Shown: positions 17,375-26,300, counted from the stretch's first letter. The stretch is 64,000 nucleotides of DNA from Puteibacter caeruleilacunae (GCA_005217565.1 SJCO01000018.1:1-64000); one strand, 5' to 3'. Made by a program: numbers and translations. Notes: generated by a model from the letters alone, not told the origin.

Positions 17375-18883
17375 TTATATTTCCAATTCCCATCCACTGC
17401 GGGTCTTGCGTTTAATCATATTCTCGGCATACTCTAAAGCATTCACCTCTACCCACTCTCTTTCATACTTTGGCACAGGTCCATCATTATTGATTCTAAT
17501 AACCTTTAGAATTTTTAGCTTTTCATCTGGCTTGATATTGGTGAATTTCATATTCTCACCGTCCCATCGTAAGATACGACCTAATCCTGCCAAACGTGGA
17601 GCAACAGTTCCCATTACGACCATTTCATTGAAAGGTCCTGCAAACTCAAAGTGTGATTTCGGCGTTTCACGATCTGAAGCTTTCGCTTTACAAGCGCGAA
17701 TCCAATCTTTCTCATGACCTCCAATACCATGCTTCACTCTCCGCTCTGTTTGAGGTGGAGTATAATCAACAAATTTATCTGCAGGTAACATCTTAGGATT
17801 ACGGGCATAACAACCAGTTATAATCTTTCCTTTAGTTCCAACAAACATCACACCGCCATCGCGATCGCCAAAAGCCTCTCCATCTTCCAATTCAAATGGT
17901 CGGTCAGGCATTAAACCTCCATCATACCAGGTTACTTTTACTTCAGGCATATCTACTTTTTTCAAAGCCTTACGTTCGGGGAAATAATAAGTAATCTTTT
18001 CAGCTAAAGGTCCGGATTCAATATTCCAGTTGGTAGAACTTGCTTGAATACCTGTAGGATATTTCAATTTTAATGATCGAACTACAACATCCAGGATATG
18101 ACAAGCCATATCACCCAAGGCTCCAGTTCCAAAATCCCACCAACCTCTCCAGTTCCAAGGATGATACATCGGACTGAATGGTCTTTCTGGTGCAGGTCCT
18201 AACCAAAGATCCCAATCCAACTCAGAAGGAACACTAGGCTTCTCTGTTGGTCGATTCAGGCATTGTGGCCAAATAGGTCGATTTGTCCAGGCATGCACTT
18301 CTCTAATCTCTCCAATATCCCCATTCCAAATACTCTCGCATACCCAACCAGTATGTCCCGAAGAAGCCCCTTGATTTCCCATTTGGGTAACCACATCATA
18401 CTTCTTTGCAGCTCTGGTTAACATTCGAGATTCATAAACGGAATGAGTCAGAGGTTTCTGACAATACACATGCTTACCCAATTTCATTGCATCCAGCGTA
18501 ATTCGCGCATGTGTATGGTCTGGTGTTGCAATAATTACGGCATCAATTTGATCTCCAACTTGATCAAACATCATCCGATAATCTTGAAAAGCATAAGGTG
18601 CTTCACGATCGGGATGGTCCTCTTTCAGCTTATTTAGTACTCCCTTCAAGCGGCGTTCATCAACATCACATAACGCAACAATATTTTCATCCATACAGTT
18701 ACGCATATTGGCTGATCCCATACCTAATCCTATTACAGCAATTTTTAATTTACCTGCTGGCCACTCTTTTTTTTCAACTGAACAACCAGCAGTAAGGTAA
18801 GCAGGAGCCGCAGCAATGGAGGCTACAATAGCTGTTTTTTTAATAAATTCTCTTCGAGGCAAGACGCCTGATTTTTCACTCAT
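17375..18883 (-). CDS. Gfo/Idh/MocA-family oxidoreductase with Tat-lipoprotein-type signal
   Basis: A 502-residue protein. The N-terminus LPRREFIKKTAIVA is a twin-arginine signal, followed by a hydrophobic stretch and a lipobox-like LTAGC, so the mature protein may be a folded, cofactor-loaded lipoprotein. The Rossmann motif AVIGLGMGSANM lies near residue 48, and HVYCQKPLTHSVYESRM carries the family's catalytic Lys. A tryptophan-rich central segment (LDWDLWLGPAPERPF, WNWRGWWDFG) is typical of the exported Bacteroidota and Planctomycetes subgroup. Such enzymes oxidise or isomerise sugars and cyclitols, and some act as glycosidases by a redox mechanism. The convergent glycosidase-like gene suggests shared work on polysaccharide sugars. 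Confidence 0.9.
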   Translation of the reverse strand: MSEKSGVLPRREFIKKTAIVASIAAAPAYLTAGCSVEKKEWPAGKLKIAVIGLGMGSANMRNCMDENIVALCDVDERRLKGVLNKLKEDHPDREAPYAFQDYRMMFDQVGDQIDAVIIATPDHTHARITLDAMKLGKHVYCQKPLTHSVYESRMLTRAAKKYDVVTQMGNQGASSGHTGWVCESIWNGDIGEIREVHAWTNRPIWPQCLNRPTEKPSVPSELDWDLWLGPAPERPFSPMYHPWNWRGWWDFGTGALGDMACHILDVVVRSLKLKYPTGIQASSTNWNIESGPLAEKITYYFPERKALKKVDMPEVKVTWYDGGLMPDRPFELEDGEAFGDRDGGVMFVGTKGKIITGCYARNPKMLPADKFVDYTPPQTERRVKHGIGGHEKDWIRACKAKASDRETPKSHFEFAGPFNEMVVMGTVAPRLAGLGRILRWDGENMKFTNIKPDEKLKILKVIRINNDGPVPKYEREWVEVNALEYAENMIKRKTRSGWELEI

Positions 18884-19054
18884 AATGATCGGTATTAAAA
18901 AAGTTAATAATTTATGGTTTTCAAGGAATGATAACGCTTGGTTAAACGCCTTGAAAATTAACTTATTTCACTCACTTAATCAAGGAAACTGATCAATTAT
19001 TCATCATAACAGGTTGCATCTTTTTGAAAATATAGAAGTGTTCAATTAAATCAT

Positions 19055-19062
19055 TATACTTG
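19055..19062 (+). promoter_or_regulatory. Near-consensus -7 box before the small membrane protein gene
   Basis: TATACTTG differs from TAnnTTTG at one base and lies 5 bp before the ATG at 19068. Confidence 0.35.
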
Positions 19063-19067
19063 TACCT

Positions 19068-19334
19068 ATGAATTTATTATTGGCAACATTAGCAACCTTT
19101 TTCTTAAATCTTCCATTTGGATACTGGAGAGGTGGAGTTAGGAAATTCTCCTGGCAATGGTTTGTAGCGATTCATGTGCCTGTTCCGTTTGTCATTGGAT
19201 TCAGGTATCTATTTGAGTTGGGATTTCAATTTCACACCTACCCATTAATGGTTGGCGCATTCTTTCTAGGCCAGTTTATTGGAAGTCGATATAGAATTAG
19301 CAAGTTACCTAAAAGAAAAAGTCCCGAAGCCTAA
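19068..19334 (+). CDS. Small conserved membrane protein of unknown function
   Basis: An 88-residue protein with three hydrophobic segments: LLLATLATFFLNLPFGYW, FVAIHVPVPFVIGFRYLFEL and YPLMVGAFFLGQFIGSRY. It ends in a basic tail (RISKLPKRKSPEA). I recognise no named family. The protein-like pattern, near-consensus promoter and good reading frame support a real gene. A weak hairpin GTCCCG/CGGGAC (19321-19350) overlaps the stop codon. Confidence 0.7.
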   Translation: MNLLLATLATFFLNLPFGYWRGGVRKFSWQWFVAIHVPVPFVIGFRYLFELGFQFHTYPLMVGAFFLGQFIGSRYRISKLPKRKSPEA

Positions 19335-19391
19335 TTGAAAAGCCCGGGACCTTTAGAATATTTTCTAATCAATGTTCCTTCATATGAAGGA
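19321..19391. terminator. Hairpin and palindrome between convergent genes
   Basis: GTCCCG (19321-19326) and CGGGAC (19345-19350) straddle the stop of the small membrane protein gene. A perfect 16-bp palindrome TCCTTCATATGAAGGA lies at 19376-19391, just downstream of efp. Neither has a proper T-run, so termination is possible but weakly supported. Confidence 0.35.
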
Positions 19392-19399
19392 TACATTAT

Positions 19400-19969
19400 T
19401 TATTTCTTTACACGCTCAACGTATGCGTTGTTACTTGTATCAACTTTGATGATGTCACCTTCATTAATAAACAAAGGAACCATAATTTGAGCACCAGTCT
19501 CGACTGTTACAGGCTTAAGTGCTGTTGAAGATGCAGTGTTCCCTTTCTCACTTGGCTCTGCATAAGTTACTTCCAAAGTAACCTTTTCTGGCATATCTAC
19601 AGTCAATGGAGTTTCAGTTTCGGCATGAAAGTTAATCTCCAAAACCATACCCTCTTTCAATAGTCCTGGATTCGAAATCATAGTCTCTTCAATAACTACC
19701 TGCTCGAAAGTTTCGGTATGCATAAAGTTATATCCCATATCATCCTGATAAAGATACTGATGAGGACGACGCTCAATACGTACAGTATTAACTTTTACTC
19801 CTGCAGAAAAAGTATTATCAATAACCTTACCGGTCTTAACATTCTTCAACTTTGTTCTAACGAAAGCAGGTCCTTTACCTGGTTTTACGTGTTGAAATTG
19901 CACAATTGAAAACAACTGTCCATTAAACTCAATACATAATCCGTTTCTAAAATCTGATGTACTAGCCAT
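19400..19969 (-). CDS. efp: Elongation factor P
   Basis: A 189-residue EF-P with the normal three-domain length. It relieves ribosome stalling at polyproline stretches. The modifiable loop reads [10 protein letters not shown] with the conserved lysine K32, matching the lysyl-type loop (E. coli K34) rather than the rhamnosylated Arg type. Whether it is modified cannot be told, because no epmA or epmB lies in the window. A -7 box on the minus strand (TATTTTTG, 20004-20011) precedes the ATG. Confidence 0.97.
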   Translation of the reverse strand: MASTSDFRNGLCIEFNGQLFSIVQFQHVKPGKGPAFVRTKLKNVKTGKVIDNTFSAGVKVNTVRIERRPHQYLYQDDMGYNFMHTETFEQVVIEETMISNPGLLKEGMVLEINFHAETETPLTVDMPEKVTLEVTYAEPSEKGNTASSTALKPVTVETGAQIMVPLFINEGDIIKVDTSNNAYVERVKK

Positions 19970-20003
19970 ATCTTTGTTCTAATTTGATTTTTTTCAATTT
20001 CTG

Positions 20004-20011
20004 CAAAAATA
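20004..20011 (-). promoter_or_regulatory. -7 box of efp
   Basis: The minus strand reads TATTTTTG, an exact TAnnTTTG match, 35 bp from the efp ATG, within the 85-bp gap to the upstream DUF3108 gene. Confidence 0.45.
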
Positions 20012-20054
20012 ATCAAATAAATGAAGATAAACAGGTTATCGTATAATTAGGTCA

Positions 20055-20798
20055 TCATTTCAGATGAAATCCTTCAGGTGAAACATATTCTACCAACTCA
20101 CACTTAAGTGATCCTACTTTAATATCAAGATCAAGCAACAAAGGAACTTTATTGCGATCATTAGATATCCAGACTGTCAGTGCATCTGTTTTCTTAAATA
20201 TCTTCCCCTTTTTCACCTGAGGAGCTAATACGAAACAATTAATCTTACCAAATCTTGTTTGTAGGTCCTTCTTCCCTAGATAAATAACATCAATCTTATA
20301 GATCTTATCAGAATGCCATAGTGGGACGCTAAATTTATCACCTTTTTCAAGACCTGTAAGTAACTCGTGTCCCCTGAAGTAATAAAATACAGATAGCATA
20401 TCTGTAATGTTATCATCTACTGCACGCCAGCCCGATTTCTGACTATAGGCTGAATCTTTTTCATGATAAAACAATGTTTCGTTGTAGTAACGATAATTCT
20501 TCTCTTTAACATTTCGAATCGCCTTCAGTGGAAGATTTGTTGCAGGATCAACCCAACTTTCATAAATATCATCCACTTTGTATAAAGCATCAACAATACC
20601 TACCGAACGTCCTCTAACCTTTAAGTGTGTGGTCATTTTTCCATCGAAAAGAGTATCGTTGGCCACAAAAGTAGCCTTACCTCCTCTGATGAATCCAAAT
20701 CGCATAACAAACTCTAATCGCTCTTTATCCGCTGCTTCGCTTTTAAACGAACCTAACGCAACTACCACAATCAATATAAAAGTCAGGACGTTTCGCAT
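20055..20798 (-). CDS. DUF3108 domain-containing exported protein
   Basis: A 247-residue protein beginning with a signal peptide (MRNVLTFILIVVVALGSFKSEA). The remainder is beta-rich with the DUF3108 pattern: GKATFVANDTLFDGKMTTHL, YESWVDPATNLPLKAIRNVK and DALTVWISNDRNKVPLLLDL. The fold resembles a periplasmic or outer-membrane-associated lipid-binding barrel, but no activity is established. It lies 7 bp downstream of tsaB on the same strand and is probably cotranscribed. Confidence 0.85.
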   Translation of the reverse strand: MRNVLTFILIVVVALGSFKSEAADKERLEFVMRFGFIRGGKATFVANDTLFDGKMTTHLKVRGRSVGIVDALYKVDDIYESWVDPATNLPLKAIRNVKEKNYRYYNETLFYHEKDSAYSQKSGWRAVDDNITDMLSVFYYFRGHELLTGLEKGDKFSVPLWHSDKIYKIDVIYLGKKDLQTRFGKINCFVLAPQVKKGKIFKKTDALTVWISNDRNKVPLLLDLDIKVGSLKCELVEYVSPEGFHLK

Positions 20799-20805
20799 AT
20801 TCTTT

Positions 20806-21513
20806 CTATTTTAAAATGTTCTTCTTCGGAACTGTTGCCACAAAGTTTTTTAAATAAAACGGTTCATAATAGGCAACATCCACAAACGCTTTCTGTTCAA
20901 ATGCGTTTAATGCTAATGGTATCATAAATTGTGCCGAACTTTTCACCCCTTCAATAAAAACGGCATTCTCATCGGCAATTGTTCCAATACATTTATCCGC
21001 TCCATTACCAAAAAACACCACCTCTTGCTTAAGAAAATCGGCATATGAATCCTCGTCGATAATATCAGCACTAACCTCTTTTTTCACCTCATTTTGCTGA
21101 TCATAAATCCCAGCATATACTTCCATTCTCCTCGCATCAATCATTGCACAATATAGTCGATTATCGCTTTGCGTAAGTTGATAATCCGCATTATTCGTTG
21201 CAACATGATTTGCCATTGCTTGTAATGGAGATACTGCAATCATTGGAATATTGGCACCGTAGCACAATCCTTTAGCAACTGATGTTCCAATTCGTAATCC
21301 GGTATAGGATCCTGGTCCTCCACTAATAGCTATCGCATCAAGATCTTTGGCCTTGATGTTTTGCTCATTCAAAATCTCATCGACAAATACTGCCAACAAT
21401 TTAGAATGATTCATTCCTTCGCCACTTTCTTTCAAAGCAACCAAAGCATCCCCCTTACTCAGGGCCACCGAGCAAACCTCAGTAGTTGTTTCAATATGAA
21501 GTATTAAAGCCAT
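20806..21513 (-). CDS. tsaB: tRNA threonylcarbamoyladenosine biosynthesis protein TsaB
   Basis: A 235-residue ASKHA-fold protein. It is the TsaB partner of TsaD and TsaE in forming t6A37 on ANN-decoding tRNAs. N-terminal MALILHIETTTEVCSVAL and the family motif SGGPGSYTGLRIGTSVAKGL are clear. As in all TsaB proteins, the metal and ATP site residues of TsaD are absent. It leads a two-gene unit with DUF3108. The long 194-bp gap to the divergent kinase gene holds their promoters, but no exact consensus box was found. Confidence 0.94.
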   Translation of the reverse strand: MALILHIETTTEVCSVALSKGDALVALKESGEGMNHSKLLAVFVDEILNEQNIKAKDLDAIAISGGPGSYTGLRIGTSVAKGLCYGANIPMIAVSPLQAMANHVATNNADYQLTQSDNRLYCAMIDARRMEVYAGIYDQQNEVKKEVSADIIDEDSYADFLKQEVVFFGNGADKCIGTIADENAVFIEGVKSSAQFMIPLALNAFEQKAFVDVAYYEPFYLKNFVATVPKKNILK

Positions 21514-21707
21514 AACAATTATATTTTCAAGGCCCGAATTTCTTTATTTTTTTTTATATCCCAAAGTAATAACTAGAACGGATTGAAAGAAAGAATGTTT
21601 TGGTAATGTACAATCTTATTGTATTCTGATGTTTTTTTTATAGTTTAGAATAATTATCCGGTATGTGTAGTTGAGTCTGTTTACAATTTTAAACCAATCC
21701 ACCTTTA

Positions 21708-24110
21708 ATGTTGAAAAAATTCCTGGCAATAATAACCTTTAGTATCCTAATAATTTCAATCGGATATAGTAAAGATAAGATCATGGTTATCCATTCCTAT
21801 CATCAAGGATTGGATTGGACAGATAATATTACCAAAGGGATAAAAGGGCAATTTCAGGAATTTGGCGATAGCCTTGAACTATATGTTGAGTACCTCGACA
21901 CGAAACGAAATCCCGGGACTACCTATTTCAACAGACTTTCTCAATTCTATGAGACAAAACACCTTAATCAAAACTTCAAGGCTATTATAGCGGTGGATAA
22001 TGTAGCCCTTAAATTTGTCACAACTAATCGTGATAAATATTTTAAAGATATCCCTGTTGTATTTGCTGGTATTAACAACTTCCAGCCATCCATGATTGAA
22101 GGAGATCCTCTTATTACCGGAGTATGTGAATCTGCAGATTTTCATCAAACGCTGGATCTAATAAATCATCTGCACCCCAACCTCAACAAACTGTACATTA
22201 TTAATGACAATAAGACGACAACTGCCAAAGAGAATAAAAAAATACTAAAGCTTCTTGAAAGCAAATATTCATATCAATTTGAATATCTTGAGGATCTAAC
22301 ACCTGAAGAACTCGCTGATAGCATCCGTAATATTCCGCCTAATGATATTATAATGCTACTCACTTACAACAGTGATAAAAACGGCAATTTCATGTCGTAC
22401 AAAGAAAGCATAGAACTGGTCTATCAAAACGCACAGAATCCTATTTACAGTGTTTGGCAATTCTTTTTAGGCCGTGGTATTGTTGGTGGTTACCTAACGA
22501 GTGGTAAAAATCAGGGAATTGTTGCAGCTCAAATGGCAATTCAAATACTTAGAGGTAAAACACCTTCAACCATACCAATTATCAATATTCCGCCTCAGAA
22601 CTTTGCCTTTGATAACAACCTGTTGAAACAACACAATATTGAATTTGACATGCTCCCTCCTGGTGCTGTAATTATCAATAAACCTGCAGATTTTTATCAG
22701 GTTAACAAACGCTGGATATTCTGGGCTTCCGGGATTGTCATCTTTTTATTCATCGTCATTCTTGTACTGGTCAACGCTAATTTTCAGAAGAACAAAGCCC
22801 AAAAATCATATCAGGAAGAACGAATAAAACTTAAACGCTCATTAGAGGAACAAACTTTAATTGCAAACATTGTATCTGCCCTGAACTCAACTAATGACTT
22901 CAAAGGGGTAATAAGACAAATACTTCACCTCATTTCTAAATTCTATAATGCAGGAAAGGTAACGCTATTCAGTTTTTCGGAAAATGATTCCATCAATGAA
23001 ATAATAGGCTCTCTTGTGGTTGAACAAGATGATTCCATTCAGGAATTACAACCAGAGGAATTTGGGATGGTAAACGATGTGGTGATTGAGATGAAAAAGG
23101 AAAACAGTAGAATTATCTGCAATAGTTTGTCTGATGCTCCTGCTGAGGTACATCCATATCTCATATCAAGGAACATTGCGTCGATGATTTTACTGCCCCT
23201 GTCAATTGACAACAAAATCATGGGCATGGCTAGCCTGACTAAGAGTAAAGACTATAATTGGAGTGAAGGAGAAATAAAGCTATTTGAAACCATTGCCCAG
23301 GTTATTGCCAATGCATGGGAGCGAAATTATCAGATGGAGATGCATCTTGAATCTAAGGAAAAGCACACTGATGCGCTTCATATTCTTGAAAAGTCATCTC
23401 GCATGGCTTCGGTTGGTGTTATTGCATCTGGTATCACGCATGAGATCAGACAACCACTGAATGCTATTAAAGTAACTGCAGATAGCGTACTATTCTGGCA
23501 GAAAAAGAATCCACAGGATGTTCCTGAAATTTTGGGGAACAAAATGAAATCAATATCCGAAGGGGCACAACGAATAGATGACATCATCAATCAGATGCGC
23601 AATTACTGGATTAAATCAGATCCTTCTCAGCGATCGGTCATTGATTTAAACGCAGTAATACAAAATGCGTTAAATCTAGTAGAAAGACAGATATATAATC
23701 ATGGCATATTTCCAGAGAAAAATCTTGCATACGGTAAAATATTGATTCATGGTAATAGTCTGCAACTGGAACAAGTAATCATTAATCTAATCGTTAATGC
23801 TATTCAAGCACTAGATGATGTTGACCAGGATGATCGTCGCATTATCATTTCAACACACAAGGGAATGACCCATGCAACAATTGAGATATCCGACAATGGA
23901 CCTGGTATTGACACCTCGGCTGGTGAAAAACTCTTCGATCCATTTTATTCAACAAAACAGACGACCCACGGTACTGGACTAGGATTGGCAATTGTTAAAA
24001 CCTTTACTGATCAAATGAAAGGGCAATTACAATACACCAATAACGATAACGGAGGTGCTTGTTTTAAGATTACTTTTGCCCTCGCAGAAGAACAAATATT
24101 TAAACCTTAA
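21708..24110 (+). CDS. Hybrid sensor histidine kinase with ABC-substrate-binding-like sensor, GAF and kinase domains
   Basis: An 800-residue membrane kinase. A signal or anchor helix (MLKKFLAIITFSILIISIGYS) is followed by a periplasmic ABC_sub_bind-like domain (residues about 23-320: IMVIHSYHQGLDWTDNITKG, KDIPVVFAGINNF). A transmembrane helix lies about 338-360, then a short coiled coil, a GAF domain (about 385-545) and the kinase core. The phospho-acceptor is H578 (SGITHEIRQPLN). The ATPase N-box is INLIVNAIQAL and the G-boxes are DNGPGID and GTGLGLAIV. The sensor half suggests recognition of a small periplasmic ligand, perhaps an amino-acid-like or nucleoside-like compound. The response regulator gene starts 3 bp after its stop. 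Confidence 0.92.
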   Translation: MLKKFLAIITFSILIISIGYSKDKIMVIHSYHQGLDWTDNITKGIKGQFQEFGDSLELYVEYLDTKRNPGTTYFNRLSQFYETKHLNQNFKAIIAVDNVALKFVTTNRDKYFKDIPVVFAGINNFQPSMIEGDPLITGVCESADFHQTLDLINHLHPNLNKLYIINDNKTTTAKENKKILKLLESKYSYQFEYLEDLTPEELADSIRNIPPNDIIMLLTYNSDKNGNFMSYKESIELVYQNAQNPIYSVWQFFLGRGIVGGYLTSGKNQGIVAAQMAIQILRGKTPSTIPIINIPPQNFAFDNNLLKQHNIEFDMLPPGAVIINKPADFYQVNKRWIFWASGIVIFLFIVILVLVNANFQKNKAQKSYQEERIKLKRSLEEQTLIANIVSALNSTNDFKGVIRQILHLISKFYNAGKVTLFSFSENDSINEIIGSLVVEQDDSIQELQPEEFGMVNDVVIEMKKENSRIICNSLSDAPAEVHPYLISRNIASMILLPLSIDNKIMGMASLTKSKDYNWSEGEIKLFETIAQVIANAWERNYQMEMHLESKEKHTDALHILEKSSRMASVGVIASGITHEIRQPLNAIKVTADSVLFWQKKNPQDVPEILGNKMKSISEGAQRIDDIINQMRNYWIKSDPSQRSVIDLNAVIQNALNLVERQIYNHGIFPEKNLAYGKILIHGNSLQLEQVIINLIVNAIQALDDVDQDDRRIIISTHKGMTHATIEISDNGPGIDTSAGEKLFDPFYSTKQTTHGTGLGLAIVKTFTDQMKGQLQYTNNDNGGACFKITFALAEEQIFKP

Positions 24111-24113
24111 GAG

Positions 24114-25547
24114 ATGAACATACTTGTTGTTGACGACGAAGCATTAAGTAGAGAAGCAATAGCATCATTTGTAGAAGAACAATTGCAACATGATGTCACT
24201 CAAACTGACCATGCAGATGCAGCAATTGAATTATTTAAAGCAGATGATTTCCAAGTTGTGATCACTGACATCAAAATGCCGGGAAAGTCGGGGATAACAC
24301 TTTTAAAGGAATTAAAAACAATTAATCCTGCAGTAGATGTTATTGTTATGACAGGTTTTGGTGATATGGAGACATCCATTAAAGCACTCAAGTTTGGAGC
24401 AACTGATTATCTCCTTAAACCTGTAAATGTTGAAGAATTGGCTATTTCTATCGAGAAAATTGATGAATACCATCGTGTAAAGGAGGAGATAACCGAGCTG
24501 CAGAGTTCTGTCAAACAACATGATCAATCAGAGCAACGCCAAAAGAAACAGATAAAGCAGTTAAAACAAACTATTAGAGAAATTTCGGGCATTGGTCAAA
24601 TTGGCATCTTCTCAGCCTCAATGAAGTCGGTTGTAAACCTGGCAACCAAATTTCATGAGGATCGTACTTTGCCAGTTCTGATTAATGGAGAAACCGGAAC
24701 AGGAAAAGAGATTATAGCCAGGCTAGTTCATTTTGGCAATTCAGATGAAGAGTCACGTCCATTTGTTACCATCAACTGTTCTGCAATTTCTCCGAGTCTT
24801 TTCGAAAGTGAATTATTTGGTTATGTTGAAGGAGCCTTCACAGGAGCTAGAAAATCTGGAGCTATAGGAAAATTAGAGGCAGCACAAGGAGGTACGCTAT
24901 TTCTTGATGAAATTGGTGAGCTCCCACTCGATTTACAACCTAAATTATTACGAGTACTACAGCAAAAAGAAATGTATCGGGTTGGAGGAACGGATAAAGT
25001 AGATCTGGATGTTCGTATTGTTTGTGCAACGAACAGACCGTTAGAGGAGATGGTAAAAGAAAAAACTTTCCGAAGTGATCTATATTATCGACTAAATCTG
25101 GGCTCAATTATTATTCCTGCATTGCGTGAGCGACCAGAAGAGATTTTACCCTTAGCACTACTATTTCTTGAAGAACAATCACAACGTCGTCAACGACGTT
25201 TTAAATATATATCCAGTGAAGCACAAGATGTGCTTACCGAATATGAGTGGCCGGGAAATATTAGGGAACTCCAAAATGCAATAGAGCGAATAACTCTATT
25301 GTATGACGATGTAGAGGTGAAGCCTGTTCACCTTTCCTTCCTCAAAAGTGAAGACCAAACTGATATTGCTGCGACTGCATTAAACATCCATGAAATTGTC
25401 CTTCCGGATGACTATCTCGACATCAACTTATTGGAACGTGAAATTGTACGAAAGGCAATGCTTAAATTTGACAACAACAAATCAAAGGTTGCCGATTATT
25501 TAGGGATCACCAGAAGTGCACTTCGAAGTCGCCTAAACAAGCTTTAA
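24114..25547 (+). CDS. Sigma-54-dependent response regulator (NtrC family)
   Basis: A 477-residue regulator with the full NtrC layout. Receiver domain about 1-118 with the phospho-acceptor D52 in ITDIKMPGKSG. A coiled-coil linker (about 125-160) is followed by an AAA+ domain with Walker A GETGTGKE at 192-199, the sigma-54 contact loop GAFTGA at 240-245 and Walker B LFLDEIGEL. The C-terminal Fis-type helix-turn-helix reads NNKSKVADYLGITRSALRSR. The intact GAFTGA loop means it should activate, not only repress. It is the partner of the kinase 3 bp upstream. Tandem dyads and a sigma-54-like promoter lie directly downstream. Confidence 0.96.
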   Translation: MNILVVDDEALSREAIASFVEEQLQHDVTQTDHADAAIELFKADDFQVVITDIKMPGKSGITLLKELKTINPAVDVIVMTGFGDMETSIKALKFGATDYLLKPVNVEELAISIEKIDEYHRVKEEITELQSSVKQHDQSEQRQKKQIKQLKQTIREISGIGQIGIFSASMKSVVNLATKFHEDRTLPVLINGETGTGKEIIARLVHFGNSDEESRPFVTINCSAISPSLFESELFGYVEGAFTGARKSGAIGKLEAAQGGTLFLDEIGELPLDLQPKLLRVLQQKEMYRVGGTDKVDLDVRIVCATNRPLEEMVKEKTFRSDLYYRLNLGSIIIPALRERPEEILPLALLFLEEQSQRRQRRFKYISSEAQDVLTEYEWPGNIRELQNAIERITLLYDDVEVKPVHLSFLKSEDQTDIAATALNIHEIVLPDDYLDINLLEREIVRKAMLKFDNNKSKVADYLGITRSALRSRLNKL

Positions 25548-25568
25548 CATTAGCATATTTAATACGCC

Positions 25569-25656
25569 AACAAGTGTTCAATTTTGAACACTTGTTCATT
25601 TCTGAACACCATTAAAATGCCATTGTTCAGTTTAGAACAATGTCTCATTTTGAACA
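25569..25656. promoter_or_regulatory. Array of four tandem 16-bp dyads (candidate enhancer sites)
   Basis: Four sites with consensus TGTTCAnTTnTGAACA: 25575-25590, 25593-25608, 25624-25639 and a degenerate one at 25641-25656. The first is extended to a 28-bp perfect palindrome (25569-25596, arms AACAAGTGTTCAA and TTGAACACTTGTT). Centres are 18, 31 and 17 bp apart. They begin 22 bp after the stop of the sigma-54 regulator gene. Number, symmetry and position fit upstream activator sites for a dimeric NtrC-type protein. Confidence 0.7.
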
Positions 25657-25730
25657 CAATTCTTCCCAAATATTTTTTTCATCCTCATTTACTGACACTT
25701 ACAGAATCATCTTCAATGCAAAAATCCTTT

Positions 25731-25746
25731 TGGCACGGTAGTTGGC
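25731..25746 (+). promoter_or_regulatory. Sigma-54-like -24/-12 promoter
   Basis: TGGCAC-GGTAG-TTGG, preceded by T, matches the sigma-54 pattern TGGCAC-N5-TTGC with one change in the -12 box (GG for GC). A GC does follow one base later. It lies 75 bp downstream of the dyad array, the usual enhancer distance. Three TTGGC words (25730, 25742, 25753) at 12- and 11-bp spacing offer an alternative reading as half-sites. Transcription would run rightward into a region with no long open frame. Confidence 0.45.
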
Positions 25747-25756
25747 TATTATTTGG

Positions 25757-26300
25757 CAACAGACACGAATTTTCCTAACAAAATGTCTGCAGTGACATAG
25801 GAAAGAAGTAAAATAGTTCATTGAAAAGTTGAATACAAATCCTGTTTTTACCTAACTAATGGGTTGAACTGACACAAGTACATATCCAAAAAGAATTAGG
25901 GTGCCAGCCTTTGGATAGAAGGGCAGATTTTGAGGAGTGAAGATGGATGAGGAGATTAAAACAACGTACCGTGGCGGATGATGTGATGAAAGCGTGAGAG
26001 AGAGAGATGTGAAGGATGAGGAACACGATGAGGCGATTGAACGAGGAGCATGATGAAGCGAGAGAACGGAGCAGAAAGATGAGGCGATTGAACGAGGCGG
26101 ATGACGAAGGGATGAAGTGAAGAATGCTGAGGCGAAAGATGAAGGGTTGATGTGAAGAAGACTGAGGCGTTGAATGAGGAGATAGATTTATACGTTGTTA
26201 ATTGATGGCAAAGAAAAATTGAGGTTGAGGCAGAGAGACAGAGAAGGACGATGTGAAGTGGAGAATCGCAAGGAAGAATGGGGCAAGAAAGAGCGATTCA
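25757..26300 (+). ncRNA. Possible sigma-54-driven non-coding transcript region
   Basis: Downstream of the -24/-12 sequence no frame of more than a few tens of codons is visible. A hairpin TATCCAAA (25883-25890) and TTTGGATA (25910-25917) is followed by about 370 bp of strikingly purine-rich plus-strand sequence (about 25930-26300). This contains an exact 20-bp direct repeat at 26027-26046 and 26078-26097 (GATGAGGCGATTGAACGAGG) and further GAGGCG/GATGA words. Transcription is inferred only from the promoter-like site. It could equally be decayed or repeat DNA. Confidence 0.3.
25930..26300. repeat. Purine-rich low-complexity region with 20-bp direct repeat
   Basis: The plus strand is dominated by G and A in words such as GATGA, GAGGCG and GTGAAG. 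The 20-bp sequence GATGAGGCGATTGAACGAGG occurs twice, 51 bp apart (26027 and 26078), and shorter variants recur near 26128 and 26164. All frames are interrupted, and the composition is unlike that of neighbouring genes. Confidence 0.65.

Noticed and set aside
19376-19391. 16-bp palindrome after efp as its terminator
   Set aside because: No loop and no T-run on either strand; kept only as a palindrome.
25584-25778. 64-codon open frame downstream of the sigma-54 regulator
   Set aside because: It runs through the dyad array and the -24/-12 sequence, and its residue composition is not protein-like.
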